Assembly: GCF_030160235.1 (NCBI RefSeq) | Contig: NZ_BSNY01000012.1 | Coordinates: 434,001-498,000, forward strand | DNA from: Mesorhizobium huakuii | Lineage (GTDB): Bacteria; Pseudomonadota; Alphaproteobacteria; Rhizobiales; Rhizobiaceae | Reading direction: 5' to 3' | DNA length: 64,000 nt | In this document: positions 1-9,020 of the stretch, piece by piece | How the letters are laid out: every line of letters begins with the position of its first letter | Position numbering within the stretch: the stretch's first letter is position 1 | Translations under genes and position numbers: made by a program | The notes under the pieces: generated by a model | The model's input: the letters and a program-made list of their open reading frames with translations, nothing else | What the model was told of the DNA's origin: nothing | Databases searched by the model: none

Positions 1-1144
1 TCGCCTTCGGCACCGCGGCGAAGGCCGGCACGAACAGGCCGAGCAGCGTGGTGGCGGCAAGGATGGCGATGGCCAGCGTCAGATTGGGATAGCGCCGCCA
101 GAAGCTCGGGCTCACCGCCTGATGGGCATGGCCCTTCGCCTGCTTGTGCGCGATGGCCTGGCTCAGCCGGTCGAGTGCGATCGCCAGCGCCACGATGGCA
201 AGGCCAGCTTCCATCGCTTCGCCGACCTTCAGCGCGCGCAGCGCCAGAAGCACGTCGTAGCCGAGGCCGCCGGCGCCGATCATCGAGGCGATGATCACCA
301 TGTTGAGCGCCAGCATGATCACCTGGTTGACGCCGACCATCAGCGTCGGCCGCGCCGACGGGAGCAGCACCCGCCACAGTTTCTGCCGCGCCGTACAGCC
401 GGCCATGTCGCTGAATTCGCTGATCTCCAGCGGCACCCGCGTCAGGCCGAGCATCGTCGCCCGCACCATCGGCGGCGTTGCAAAAATGGCGGTGGCAATC
501 ATCGCCGACACCGGGCTGTTGCCGAACAGAAGCAGCATCGGGATCAGATAGGCGAAGGTCGGGATGGTCTGCATCAGGTCGAGGGCAGGGGAGACGATCA
601 GCCTTTCCGCCCAAGGCTTGCGCCAGGCCCAGATGCCGGCGAACAGGCCGGTGACGATGCAGAACGGCACGGCGATGGAGATCAGCGCCAGCGTCAGCAT
701 GGCGCTGGTCCATTGGCCGAACAGCGCGATGTAGAGGAAACAGCCGCCGACCAGCAGGCTGAGTTTCCGGCCGCCCACGACATGGCCGGCGAGGAAGGCG
801 ACAGCGCAGACGCCAACCCAGGACAGGCGCGGCAAGATATAGGCGTCAGCGCCATGGCCGATCTTGAAATTCTTGGCCAAGAGATTGAGCGCGAAATCGA
901 GCGGCACGCCGAGAACCGCGGTGATCGAGCGCGTCAGCCACGACAGGTTCGACTTGATCCAGCCCATCAGCGCGCTGACCCAGTCGGCGACGGGCACGAC
1001 GGCGCTGGCTGGATAGTCGACAGCCCAAGGGACGCTGTCTTGCAGCAGGAACACCAACAGCACGGCGGCAAGGGCCGCCGCCCAGACAAGCAGCCACCGC
1101 TGAAGCGGCGGCCTCGGCTCGCTGGCGCTGGCCGTCACCGTCAT
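1..1144 (-). CDS. proW: Glycine betaine/proline ABC transporter permease (ProW-type), 3' end outside window
   Basis: Inner-membrane permease of a compatible-solute importer. The ATG at 1144 overlaps the stop of the upstream ATPase gene as ATGA, so the two are translationally coupled. The visible 381 residues start with a short tail and a hydrophobic segment, then a long periplasmic stretch and the multi-helix permease core. Near the window edge a second charged linker (GHAHQAV) leads into a new hydrophobic helix (LTLAIAILAATTLLGLFVPA). This suggests a double-length permease rather than the roughly 300-residue single domain. The family is assigned from the gene order permease-ATPase-ProX-type binding protein and from the hydrophobic layout. 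The C-terminus cannot be seen. Confidence 0.85.
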   Translation of the reverse strand, partial: MTVTASASEPRPPLQRWLLVWAAALAAVLLVFLLQDSVPWAVDYPASAVVPVADWVSALMGWIKSNLSWLTRSITAVLGVPLDFALNLLAKNFKIGHGADAYILPRLSWVGVCAVAFLAGHVVGGRKLSLLVGGCFLYIALFGQWTSAMLTLALISIAVPFCIVTGLFAGIWAWRKPWAERLIVSPALDLMQTIPTFAYLIPMLLLFGNSPVSAMIATAIFATPPMVRATMLGLTRVPLEISEFSDMAGCTARQKLWRVLLPSARPTLMVGVNQVIMLALNMVIIASMIGAGGLGYDVLLALRALKVGEAMEAGLAIVALAIALDRLSQAIAHKQAKGHAHQAVSPSFWRRYPNLTLAIAILAATTLLGLFVPAFAAVPKA

Positions 1145-2214
1145 GCGTGGGCTCTCGCGTGCTCGATGCCGGCCAGCAGGTCGATGACCGCTTGCGGCGT
1201 CACTTCGCCGATCGGCTTGCCGGTGCCGTTGACCACGGCGAACGGCTTGCCGGCGGAGACGATGCTGGCCGAGAAGCTGGCGATCTTGGCATCCGGCGAG
1301 ACCGTGCCGCCATGCTCGGCGCCGTCGCAGGCGCGCATCAGGCTGCGGGCCGAGATCACCTTGGCGCGGTCGACGTCGCGGGTGAACTCGGCGACATAAT
1401 CGGTCGCCGGATTGACCACCAGTTCCTCCGGCGTGCCGATCTGGATGATCTCGCCATCCTTCATGATGGCAATACGGTCGGCGAGCCGAATGGCCTCGTC
1501 GAAATCATGGGTGATGAAGACGATGGTCTTGTGCAGCATGGTCTGCAGCCGCATAAGCTCGTCCTGCATCTCGCGGCGGATCAGGGGGTCGAGCGCGGAG
1601 AATGGTTCGTCTAGGAACCAGATCTCCGGTTTGGTTGCGAGACTCCGGGCGATGCCGACACGCTGCTGCTGGCCACCGGACAATTCGCGCGGATAGAAAT
1701 GCTCGCGGCCGCGCAAGCCGACCAGTTCGATGACCTCACGGGCGCGCGCCTCGCGCGTTGCCCGGTCCTGCCCCTGGATGCTGAGCGGGAAGGCGATGTT
1801 GTCGAGCACGTTGAGATGCGGCAGCAGCGCGAAATTCTGGAACACCATGCCCATGCGGTGGCGGCGCAATTCGATGAGCGCCGCGTCGGAAATCTTGAGC
1901 AGGTCCTTGCCTTCGAACTCGACCTTGCCGTGGCTCGGCTCGACAAGCCGCGACATGCAGCGCACCAGTGTCGATTTGCCGGAGCCCGACAGGCCCATGA
2001 TGATGAAGATCTCGCCCTGGCGGATTTCGAGATCGACCGCGCGCACGGCGCCGACCAGACCGGCAGCAGAGACATCGGCCATGCTGGCCTTGCCGTCGCG
2101 CTCGCGGATGAAACTGGCCGCGTTCGCGCCGAACAGCTTCCAGACATTGCGGCAGGCAAGTTTTACCGGGCGGTCGTTGGTGCCCGGTTGCGTCGATCCC
2201 AGTTCAGTCGTCAT
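1141..2214 (-). CDS. proV: Glycine betaine/proline ABC transporter ATP-binding protein
   Basis: Cytoplasmic ATPase powering betaine/proline uptake, 357 residues. It shows Walker A (GLSGSGKST), the signature LSGGQQQRVGIARSL and Walker B (WFLDEPFSALD), followed by a C-terminal tail of about 110 residues in the place where ProV proteins carry CBS-type sensor domains. The tail is short and its CBS character is inferred from the family. The start at 2214 is chosen because AAGGA lies 8 bases upstream; an in-frame ATG 24 bases further up has no ribosome binding site. It is the middle gene of an operon: binding protein upstream, permease overlapping downstream. Confidence 0.93.
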   Translation of the reverse strand: MTTELGSTQPGTNDRPVKLACRNVWKLFGANAASFIRERDGKASMADVSAAGLVGAVRAVDLEIRQGEIFIIMGLSGSGKSTLVRCMSRLVEPSHGKVEFEGKDLLKISDAALIELRRHRMGMVFQNFALLPHLNVLDNIAFPLSIQGQDRATREARAREVIELVGLRGREHFYPRELSGGQQQRVGIARSLATKPEIWFLDEPFSALDPLIRREMQDELMRLQTMLHKTIVFITHDFDEAIRLADRIAIMKDGEIIQIGTPEELVVNPATDYVAEFTRDVDRAKVISARSLMRACDGAEHGGTVSPDAKIASFSASIVSAGKPFAVVNGTGKPIGEVTPQAVIDLLAGIEHARAHA

Positions 2215-2291
2215 CCAATCGTCCTTCTGGAACATCAAGATTTGAGGCCCGGCCGATCAACGGCCAGGCCTCATTTTTCCAGTCGGAACTA

Positions 2292-3266
2292 TCACTGCGC
2301 CCAGGCTTTCCAGTCAGCCTCGTGCGCGGCGATCCAGGCGGCGGCGACCTCTTCCGGCTTCTTGCCGTCAAGGTCGATCTCTCCGCTCATCTTGTTGAGC
2401 TCGTCGGTATCGATCGTGAAGGCCTTGGCCACCTTGTAGGCGACCGGCCATTTGTCCTTCATGCCGTTCCAGGAGTATTTCCAGATCTCGCCATGCGGCT
2501 TGCCGCAATCATATTTGGCGTCGGGGTTCACGCCCCATTTCGGATCGTTGTAGCATTCGGGCGTGTATTCGGGGAATTGCACCCATTCGCCCTTGTACTT
2601 GGCCGGCGCCCAGTGTGGCGAATAGATCCACAGCATGATCGGTGCCTTGCGCTGATAGGCGGAATCGAGTTCGGCGAACATCGCCGCATCGGTGCCGGCA
2701 TGGATCACGGTGAAGGGCAGTTTGAGCGCCGCGACGCGCTCGTCGTCAAAGCCTTCCCAGGTCACCGGACCGCCGAGATAGCGCCCCTTCGGCGCGGTCT
2801 CCGCCGTCGAGAACGAAGCCGCGCATGTGGCGTCGAGCAGCGCGTGCCAGTCCGGCAAGGTTGGGCATTTTTCCTTCATATATTCGGGAAACCACCATTC
2901 TTCCTTGGCTTTCGGTCCAAGCTTGCCCAGCCGCTCCGTCTGGCCGGTCGCATCGGAGGCCTTCATCGCCTCGCCGGCGGTGGTGTCCCAGAACTCCAGG
3001 CCGACATCGAGATCGCCATTGGTGAGGCCGGTGGTCAGGCTGGAGAGATAGTCGGCGGTCGGGTATTCAACGGTATAGCCGAGCTTTTCCAGGATGCCGC
3101 CAAGGATCTTGGCGTTGAGATTGACGCTGGTCCAGTCGAACAGCGCGATCTTTATCGGGTCATTGGATTCCGGTGCTGCGGCCTGGGCGGAGGGTGTCAA
3201 CAGACTTAGTGTCGCGAGCGCGACGGCGCCCATCGATAATTTCGAAACTCGACTGCGAAATGACAT
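2292..3266 (-). CDS. proX: Glycine betaine/proline ABC transporter substrate-binding protein
   Basis: Periplasmic binding protein of the OpuAC type, 324 residues, first gene of the operon. A Sec signal peptide covers about residues 1-29, ending in SAQAAA. The mature part begins with the family's IKIALFDWTSVN strand and is rich in Trp and Tyr (EEWWFPEYM, MLWIYSPHWAP), as expected for an aromatic cage that holds quaternary amines. The start has an excellent AAGGAG 8 bases upstream. Exact ligand preference (glycine betaine, proline betaine or choline) cannot be read from the sequence. Confidence 0.92.
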   Translation of the reverse strand: MSFRSRVSKLSMGAVALATLSLLTPSAQAAAPESNDPIKIALFDWTSVNLNAKILGGILEKLGYTVEYPTADYLSSLTTGLTNGDLDVGLEFWDTTAGEAMKASDATGQTERLGKLGPKAKEEWWFPEYMKEKCPTLPDWHALLDATCAASFSTAETAPKGRYLGGPVTWEGFDDERVAALKLPFTVIHAGTDAAMFAELDSAYQRKAPIMLWIYSPHWAPAKYKGEWVQFPEYTPECYNDPKWGVNPDAKYDCGKPHGEIWKYSWNGMKDKWPVAYKVAKAFTIDTDELNKMSGEIDLDGKKPEEVAAAWIAAHEADWKAWAQ

Positions 3267-3706
3267 GCTTGTTCTCCTTCAAGCTGTGACGGTTATCGGT
3301 CGTTCCCTTCTTGCGGCTTTTCTTGCCCGGGCTTCTTACTTCCCAGAGTGTGTTGGACAGGCGGTTCGCTGCGCAAGGCCGTCGGAGCCAAAATTGTCGC
3401 CCTGGCCTTGGCCAGCGCAGGCAAGATGGTGCTCAATTCGCGTGATGATGGAATAGGCTGTCGGGTTCGTGGCTGCCGATGGATCGCTACGGCAGCGATC
3501 ACCCGCGGATCAATTGCCAGTCTTGCGGCGCCCGGCAAGGTGCAAGCCATCAAGGTCCCATGATCTCGGCTGTCGGCATGGCAAGCCCCGTCTCGCCAAG
3601 CCCTTTCATAGGATGAAATTATATATACCAACGTTCATCTCGCGCAACGACTAACGCTTCGCGGATGCACAAATTCGGACCATGGGCGAAGTTCTGCGAG
3701 ATGCGG
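3267..3706. other. Gene-free interval upstream of the betaine operon
   Basis: About 440 bases lie between the start of the binding-protein gene and the stop of the SDR gene. Short open frames exist on both strands but have no convincing ribosome binding site or family-like protein. The stretch from about 3610 to 3670 is AT-rich and may hold the promoter of the betaine operon, which would be osmotically regulated in relatives. I see no tRNA and no strong terminator hairpin. Confidence 0.5.
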
Positions 3707-3708
3707 TC

Positions 3709-4473
3709 CTACCAGCAGACGTAGCCGCCATCGACGATCAGGTCGAGGCCGGTGACGAAGCTCGACGCGCGGCTGGCGAGGAACACCGTCGGCCCGACCA
3801 TTTCCTCAGGCGTCGCCATGCGCCCCATCGGCGTGTCGCGCTTGAAGATCTTGATCTCCTCCGCCACCTCGGGCCGCTTGTTCATCGGCGTCAGCGTGTA
3901 GCCGGGACTGATGACGTTGACGCGCAGTCCGCGATCAGCCCATTCCATGGCAAGGCTCTTCGACATGTGGATGACGGCGGCCTTCGAGGAGTTGTAGTGC
4001 GCCTGCGTCAATCCGCGATTGACAATGGTGCCGGACATCGAGGCGATGTTGATGATCGAGCCCTTGCGGCGCGCCAGCATCTTGCGGGCTTCGGCCTGGC
4101 AGGACAGGAACACGCCGGCGACATTGACCTCGTGCACCTTCTGCCATGTCTCGAGTGACAAGGTCTCGGCCGGTTCCGAACCGGCGATGCCGGCATTGTT
4201 GACGGCGACAGTCAACGCACCGAGTTCGGCCTCGACGCGATCGATTGCCGCCGCCAGATCGCTCTGCGATGTGACCGTGCCCGTCAGCACCAAAGCCTTG
4301 CGCCCGAGAGCCGTGATTTGCTGCGCGGTCTCTTCCAGCCCGCCTTTCGATGCATGACCGAAACAGGCGACGTCGGCCCCTGCCTCTGCCAGTCCTATCG
4401 CGATTGCCTGGCCAATGCCGCTGCCGGCACCGGTAACCAGCGCGACATCGCCGTCCAGCTTGAAAAGATCCAT
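3709..4473 (-). CDS. SDR family oxidoreductase
   Basis: Classical short-chain dehydrogenase/reductase of 254 residues, probably NAD(P)-dependent and cytoplasmic. It has the cofactor motif TGAGSGIGQA near residue 15, NNAG (VAVNNAGIAG) near 90, a catalytic Ser in the IINIASMSG strand, the YxxxK pair in HYNSSKAAVIHMSK and the C-terminal VDGGY. The start has a GGGAGG ribosome binding site. It stands alone between the betaine operon and the glycan island, so its substrate is unknown; the family covers sugars, polyols, keto acids and acyl chains. Confidence 0.88.
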   Translation of the reverse strand: MDLFKLDGDVALVTGAGSGIGQAIAIGLAEAGADVACFGHASKGGLEETAQQITALGRKALVLTGTVTSQSDLAAAIDRVEAELGALTVAVNNAGIAGSEPAETLSLETWQKVHEVNVAGVFLSCQAEARKMLARRKGSIINIASMSGTIVNRGLTQAHYNSSKAAVIHMSKSLAMEWADRGLRVNVISPGYTLTPMNKRPEVAEEIKIFKRDTPMGRMATPEEMVGPTVFLASRASSFVTGLDLIVDGGYVCW

Positions 4474-4562
4474 CGATAGCCCTCCCGTTTCAGGGAAGGT
4501 ATGCGCTGCGTCATGTTTCGATCAAGCGCTCAATGCACAAGCTGGTAGCGGGGCAGCGATGC

Positions 4563-4802
4563 CTAGAAATAGCCGTCAGATGCTGCGGTCGCCTCTTTCG
4601 GGATATCCACACCGTCGACCAGGATCTTGTCGACCAGTTCGTGGTGGAAGCAGACCAGGCCCTTGATGCGCTCGGCCTCATGCACCGGCTCGGGATAGTA
4701 CCAGACGAGGTTCTCGTGCCGCTTCTTGGGCGTCGTCACGTGATAGTAGTTGGAGATGCCCTTGTAGGACCAGCGCGAAATGGAGCGGCTGGGCGCGAAC
4801 AT
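4563..4802 (-). pseudogene. Degenerate 3' fragment of a DUF427 gene
   Basis: A 79-codon frame that matches the last 79 residues of the intact DUF427 gene at 11804-12673. It begins where the duplicated block begins and has no N-terminal domain. Compared with the intact copy, the conserved CPYKG motif of the second domain has become WSYKG, Tyr before ISR has become Ser, and one Glu has become Asp; the stop is TAG instead of TGA. Loss of the signature motif and the missing first domain argue that it is a decaying remnant, not a working gene. Confidence 0.85.
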
Positions 4803-4815
4803 ATCGAGCCGCGTG
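4565..4815. repeat. 251-bp direct repeat, copy 1 (island boundary)
   Basis: This block aligns without gaps to 11806-12056, with a constant offset of 7241 bases and six mismatches by eye (about 97.6 percent identity). Five of the six mismatches fall in two clusters, near the C-terminal codons and near the inner end of the repeat. Homology ends abruptly at 4815, next to the acyltransferase stop. The repeat is the 3' end of a DUF427 gene and marks one edge of the glycan island. Confidence 0.95.
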
Positions 4816-4826
4816 CGGATTGCGCC

Positions 4827-5900
4827 TCACCGAGGGACTTCACCGCCATCGATGACAAGGCCGGCAGCGTGCTGCGCGCCACCGACCTTGATCCGGCGCC
4901 TTGGCTTCAATTTCAAAGCATGTTTCTCGACCAAGTGCCACGAACCCACCCCCGCGGCGATGGACAATACAAGCGAGCTGGCGATCATCTCGGCAGCAGA
5001 AATCCTGCCATCCAGCAGGTACCAAAGCGTTTGCTGGATCGGGAAAGCATATAGGTAAATGCCGTAGGAAAAGTCACCCGGTCTGTCCCATCTGTTGAGA
5101 ATCGGGAACGACGCGAACCCGAAGGACAGGGCGAAGTAGCTCAGGACCAACCAATTCAGTGCCAGCCTGACATAAGGCGATCCTCCCGGGAAAAGGAAAT
5201 AGCCGACGAGCAGGGCGGCCGCGACATACACATTGAGCGGAACGCGAAACAGTCGGATCATCGCGCCCACCATGAAGAACATCATTACAGAAGCGGCCTG
5301 AAAGGCGTCAGTCGCGTAAAACACGATTTGCGGTCCGGTGTAACCCGGGTAGTAAAAGCACGCGGCAGCAAGACCGATGAACAGTGCAAAGAACGCATAC
5401 CCGCGCAGATTGGGGCTGCTCAGCCCGACCGCTGCGACAATGGTGTAGCACAGGAATTCGGGCGCAAGGCTCCAGAGCGACCCGTTGACAGCGTTTGGAA
5501 TTGGGTTGTGTTCAAAAACACCCGGCAGGAAGTAGGTGGTGTAGAGCCACAAATTTCGAAGAAAATACAGAAGATTCGGGTTGCTGAAGTAATCACCAAC
5601 CGAAAGCGACGTGATGGTCGGACCGAGGACGAAAGCGGTCAGTATCGTGACAACCGCTAGCGCTGGAAAGATGCGCAGACAACGGTTGGCAAAGAAAATT
5701 CCAAGGGAAGGGTTCCGCTCCCAGCTATCAGTTATGAGATAGCCGCTTATTGCGAAGAAAACCATCACGCCAACCACGGCAACTGATCCACCGAAAATTT
5801 GCGTTTGAATGTGTCCGACGATGGCCTGTGCGTGGCCTATTACGACAATACATGCGGCGACAAACCGAACGAATGTCAGGTTGTTTCGTCTCTCGTTCAA
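4827..5900 (-). CDS. Membrane acyltransferase (acyltransferase family 3)
   Basis: Integral membrane O-acyltransferase of 357 residues with about ten hydrophobic helices. The N-terminus shows the family pattern, FVRFVAACIVVIGHA with the likely catalytic His, then FFAISGYLIT and an Arg-rich RCLRIFPAL turn. Relatives add acetyl or other acyl groups to O-antigen, exopolysaccharide or Nod factor sugars using a cytoplasmic acyl donor. The start is a TTG that overlaps the upstream acyltransferase stop as TTGA, with GAGAG just upstream, indicating coupled translation. The stop lies only 11 bases from the end of repeat copy 1. Acceptor sugar is unknown. Confidence 0.85.
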   Translation of the reverse strand: MNERRNNLTFVRFVAACIVVIGHAQAIVGHIQTQIFGGSVAVVGVMVFFAISGYLITDSWERNPSLGIFFANRCLRIFPALAVVTILTAFVLGPTITSLSVGDYFSNPNLLYFLRNLWLYTTYFLPGVFEHNPIPNAVNGSLWSLAPEFLCYTIVAAVGLSSPNLRGYAFFALFIGLAAACFYYPGYTGPQIVFYATDAFQAASVMMFFMVGAMIRLFRVPLNVYVAAALLVGYFLFPGGSPYVRLALNWLVLSYFALSFGFASFPILNRWDRPGDFSYGIYLYAFPIQQTLWYLLDGRISAAEMIASSLVLSIAAGVGSWHLVEKHALKLKPRRRIKVGGAQHAAGLVIDGGEVPR

Positions 5901-7144
5901 GGTTCGCTCTCTCGGCTAGGATGCCTCCAAATACCGCCTTGGCTGCCCCTTCTCAATTCCCGCAAATCGTCTCCAAGCGCACTAGACACTGCCTTCGCCT
6001 GCGCCGCAACCGCTGCCGGGCGCATCAGGCGCCTGGCCAGATTTGACGCCAAGCGCGTGGCTGGCGCATCGACGTGCCGCTCGAAACATGCGGCTGCCAC
6101 AAGGACGAACGCCAACGTCGAGGTCAGCACGATCAATGCGGCTGTCTGGTGATCGAGGCCAAGCTTCAGTTTCAGGACGTAGAGCGTCCCGAAACTGAAA
6201 GAACAGATGATCGGCCAATGGACCAGGTAGCTGGAATACGACACCCCGCCGAGAACAACGGGGGCTTTAGACGCAAGGCGCGCGGCGAATGCTGGATTGG
6301 CCAGTACGCCGGCAACCAGAAGCACGGCGCCGAGTGTGTTCATGACCAGCTTTTCCTCGCCGCCCATTACAGGTACCCAGGCATAGAATTCGGAATAGTC
6401 AAAGCCGCCGCCGATCAACCCGGCCGCGATCAGATACCAGGATATCCTGGACAGATTGAGGGGGCGGTTCAACAGGCTGCCTCCGAAGATCGCTATGAAA
6501 TGGACGATGCTTGTGTTCGCCCAATTGGTCAGTAGGACCATGAGGAGGTAAGCGAGAAAAGCGACGACGGGCCTCTTCGTTCCACCAATGGCATAGGCTG
6601 CAAACAGGAACAGAGATCCAAGCAGCTCAATGCGAATTGTCCATAACGGGTTGTTAAGCGCCGTTTCTCCAAGAAGTGGTGCCCCGACAAATGCCATGCG
6701 AACGGCTTCGACGAAGGATACTGGCTCGTGATACTGCCCATATGGCCACCCTGCGCTCCCCAGGACGGGGATAAGGTCGTTGTTCATTGCGCCCGCCGAT
6801 AGAAGCGTCCATGCAAAAAACACAGAAACCGACGCCGGGATAACCAGCCTTGGATAACGCTTGACCGCACCGCTGTAGAGTACGCGCGTGTCGCCGGTCT
6901 CATAGAATTTCTTGGTCAGGACATACCCGCTGAGGACGAAGAAGATCGAGACCGCAAAGCTGCCATTGTAGAAGACACTGAAAATTGGCTGGATAGCGAT
7001 GCTTTCCCACCCGAAAGCTTGGGGGATATTGCTGTTGGGAACCATGTTGTTCGCCAAGTAGGGGAACAGCGAGAACAGCAGATGACTGAACACGACGCCA
7101 AGCGCCGCGATGCCGCGAAGTCCCTCCAGCGCGTCGTTTTTCAA
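5897..7144 (-). CDS. Membrane acyltransferase (OafA/YrhL-like)
   Basis: Second membrane acyltransferase, 415 residues from the TTG at 7144. It shows LEGLRGIAALGVVFSHLLF at the N-terminus with the conserved His, and VSIFFVLSGYVLT followed by an Arg-rich RYPRLVIPA turn. I choose TTG 7144 because GGGAGG sits 8 bases upstream; an in-frame GTG at 7219 lacks a site and would add 25 residues of unlikely sequence. It overlaps the following acyltransferase gene by four bases. No SGNH hydrolase domain is present, so it is the short form of the family. It probably decorates a surface polysaccharide together with its neighbour. Confidence 0.85.
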   Translation of the reverse strand: MKNDALEGLRGIAALGVVFSHLLFSLFPYLANNMVPNSNIPQAFGWESIAIQPIFSVFYNGSFAVSIFFVLSGYVLTKKFYETGDTRVLYSGAVKRYPRLVIPASVSVFFAWTLLSAGAMNNDLIPVLGSAGWPYGQYHEPVSFVEAVRMAFVGAPLLGETALNNPLWTIRIELLGSLFLFAAYAIGGTKRPVVAFLAYLLMVLLTNWANTSIVHFIAIFGGSLLNRPLNLSRISWYLIAAGLIGGGFDYSEFYAWVPVMGGEEKLVMNTLGAVLLVAGVLANPAFAARLASKAPVVLGGVSYSSYLVHWPIICSFSFGTLYVLKLKLGLDHQTAALIVLTSTLAFVLVAAACFERHVDAPATRLASNLARRLMRPAAVAAQAKAVSSALGDDLRELRRGSQGGIWRHPSRESEP

Positions 7145-7667
7145 TGGTTCTGCCTCCCGGCTAGCAGAGAGGACACGGCAACCCCAACCGCTTCCGCGAT
7201 CGTTTCTCAATTCCCGCACCGAACGGCAACGCCTCGAAGGCGATCATCGCAGGCGTACTTTGGCGTCATCCGGTTCAAACCGTACTTCCATAGCCCAAAT
7301 CTCCCATAACCGCGCCATGATACTGGTCGAATAGATCGGAGGAGGGACGATTTCCGCGATGTTGGCCGAGCCGCCGCGGAAAAAAGCTGGCGTCCATACT
7401 AGCATCTCCCACCCTCGCGGATACAACAACTACACCGCTTGGATCCGGTCGGATGTTTCGTTGGCGCAAAAAAAGCTTTGAGGTTCTGCCGCGCCAGCGG
7501 GTGTGGGAAGATCTTGCGCATGGCTGCGCCGGTGCGGAAGTCTGGCAAACGGCTTTGAGTGAAATCGCCTCCGCCGAAGCCAGAGTCTACAGCGCACACA
7601 TGAAAGCTAACCCGACGCCTCGCAAGACCTTGAACTCATGGCTCACATTCGATTCAGACTCCAAAAT
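7145..7667. other. Gene-free interval inside the glycan island
   Basis: About 520 bases separate the acyltransferase pair from the methyltransferase, all on the minus strand. Several short overlapping frames exist on both strands, but none combines a plausible ribosome binding site with a protein-like composition. The gap is long for this tightly packed genome and may hold the acyltransferase promoter plus decayed sequence. Confidence 0.45.
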
Positions 7668-8603
7668 TCAACGCCGCCGCATCCAGAAAGCGCCACCGAC
7701 CGCCATAGCGTCCTTGATTGAAGGCCCTTTGGTGATTGGATCTAATATCGCCAGCAACTCGGCTTGCTGTCTGATATGTGCCATCGGGAGGATTATCTTG
7801 TCCCCGCCAGCGCCGCCAAGAAGGTACATCTGCAGCAAATACTGTTCGTTGTAGAAGCGTCCCAGCCATTCCTCCGGATAATCGAGCGGGAGGAAGATGT
7901 CGTGGATGCCGTAGTGGCACCCAGACTTCAACGCCGGCAATATCTCTGTAAAGAAAACTGTAACATCAGAGTTTTGAAAGCTGCGATGCGAGTTATCGAT
8001 GAATACGATATCTTCTGCGCCTAGATCGAAAAACAGCGATAGGTCCGTGTCCTGCAGGCCGGACCTGATCACCCGATCGCAGATCCCATCGATCTCCGCG
8101 CGTGGAAAAGGATCAATCGATATGATCGTCGTTCTAAGATTATTGTCGCGAATGGCGCGTCTTGCAAACTTCGTGGAGTTGCCAGATCCAACTTCAACGT
8201 AAAAACGCGGATTTAGCTTTGTAAGTAACCCATAGATGCTGATGCCATCGAGCGGCGGCAACCAGTCATTGGACCAATAAGGTTGTTCTGAGTCCGGTGG
8301 TTCGTTCGCTGAAATTGCCAACAGTCGGTCCCGGTAACCTAAAAATTCCCTCAAAACGTCGCTATACGCTGCGTCTCTCGCGCTGATAATTGAACGAATT
8401 GGACTGCCAGCCGCAAGATCGTCCCACTGCCGCACCCTTGGCTGGTACGGATAATCCATTTCGATGATGAACCCCTGGGCAAGTCTCTGCTCGTTATAAG
8501 ACCGATAAGCCCTCAGTCGGGTTAGCTCGTCGTGCTCAGCCAAAGGGGATCCTCTTGATTTTGCCATAGGCAGCACTGGCAGCTGCGCCACAACCCAACG
8601 CAT
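7668..8603 (-). CDS. Class I SAM-dependent methyltransferase-like protein
   Basis: Cytoplasmic protein with a Rossmann methyltransferase core. Motif I reads FYVEVGSGNSTKFA, an acidic residue follows in TTIISIDPFPR, and IVFIDNSHRSFQ plus YGIHDIFLP complete the fold seen in Methyltransf_24-type proteins, which often sit in polysaccharide loci. The start is uncertain. ATG 8603 gives 311 residues; a TTG at 8651 and an ATG at 8567 are also in frame and none has a good ribosome binding site. It points away from the two glycosyltransferase genes at 9021, with an empty interval between them. Sugar methylation is inferred from context. Confidence 0.75.
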   Translation of the reverse strand: MRWVVAQLPVLPMAKSRGSPLAEHDELTRLRAYRSYNEQRLAQGFIIEMDYPYQPRVRQWDDLAAGSPIRSIISARDAAYSDVLREFLGYRDRLLAISANEPPDSEQPYWSNDWLPPLDGISIYGLLTKLNPRFYVEVGSGNSTKFARRAIRDNNLRTTIISIDPFPRAEIDGICDRVIRSGLQDTDLSLFFDLGAEDIVFIDNSHRSFQNSDVTVFFTEILPALKSGCHYGIHDIFLPLDYPEEWLGRFYNEQYLLQMYLLGGAGGDKIILPMAHIRQQAELLAILDPITKGPSIKDAMAVGGAFWMRRR

Positions 8604-9020
8604 GGGAGTTATGTCAACGGGGCCTGCGCCTTGTTGAAATCTTGGGTTCAACCTCGCGATTTTCGTGCCCTCAAGCGCTACCGAGCTGTCAAGGCGATTC
8701 GGATAGATCCGCTAACAGATTTGCCAGGCGGGGGCTACAATGTGTTTCAGAAATTCAACGAACTTACTGATCCAAGGCTCGCCCCTGAAGATCGCGGTGC
8801 TCGGCTATCGATGCGACCTTCCGTTTCGTGACGGCATGGCAAAAATAAGCGAACAGCTTACGCTCAGTGGTTGAAATTGGCCGCTTGCTACCATATCCAC
8901 AGTCGCCTCATGGCGTTTGCTGGTGCGAGCTCTTTGAATATTCAGGTTGTGATCGTCACCCTGAGAATGCCGCACCATAGAAGATATTAGACAAAAAATT
9001 CGAAAGAGGTCGAATCTGAT
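8604..9020. other. Divergent intergenic region with a possible gene remnant
   Basis: About 420 bases lie between divergent methyltransferase and glycosyltransferase genes and should carry both promoters. Within it, 8740-8874 on plus encodes 44 residues whose middle (LKIAVLGYRCDLPFRDGM) resembles the first beta strand of a Rossmann or glycosyltransferase-B domain and then stops. No ribosome binding site precedes it. I read it as a possible gene remnant. The bases just before 9021 are AT-rich. Confidence 0.35.

Noticed and set aside
3293-3631. 112-codon frame upstream of the betaine operon
   Set aside because: No ribosome binding site, no family-like pattern and low-complexity Arg/Pro/Ala content; likely chance frame.
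7453-7854. 133-codon frame on plus in the island
   Set aside because: Its 3' half is antisense to the methyltransferase gene and the 5' part has no ribosome binding site.
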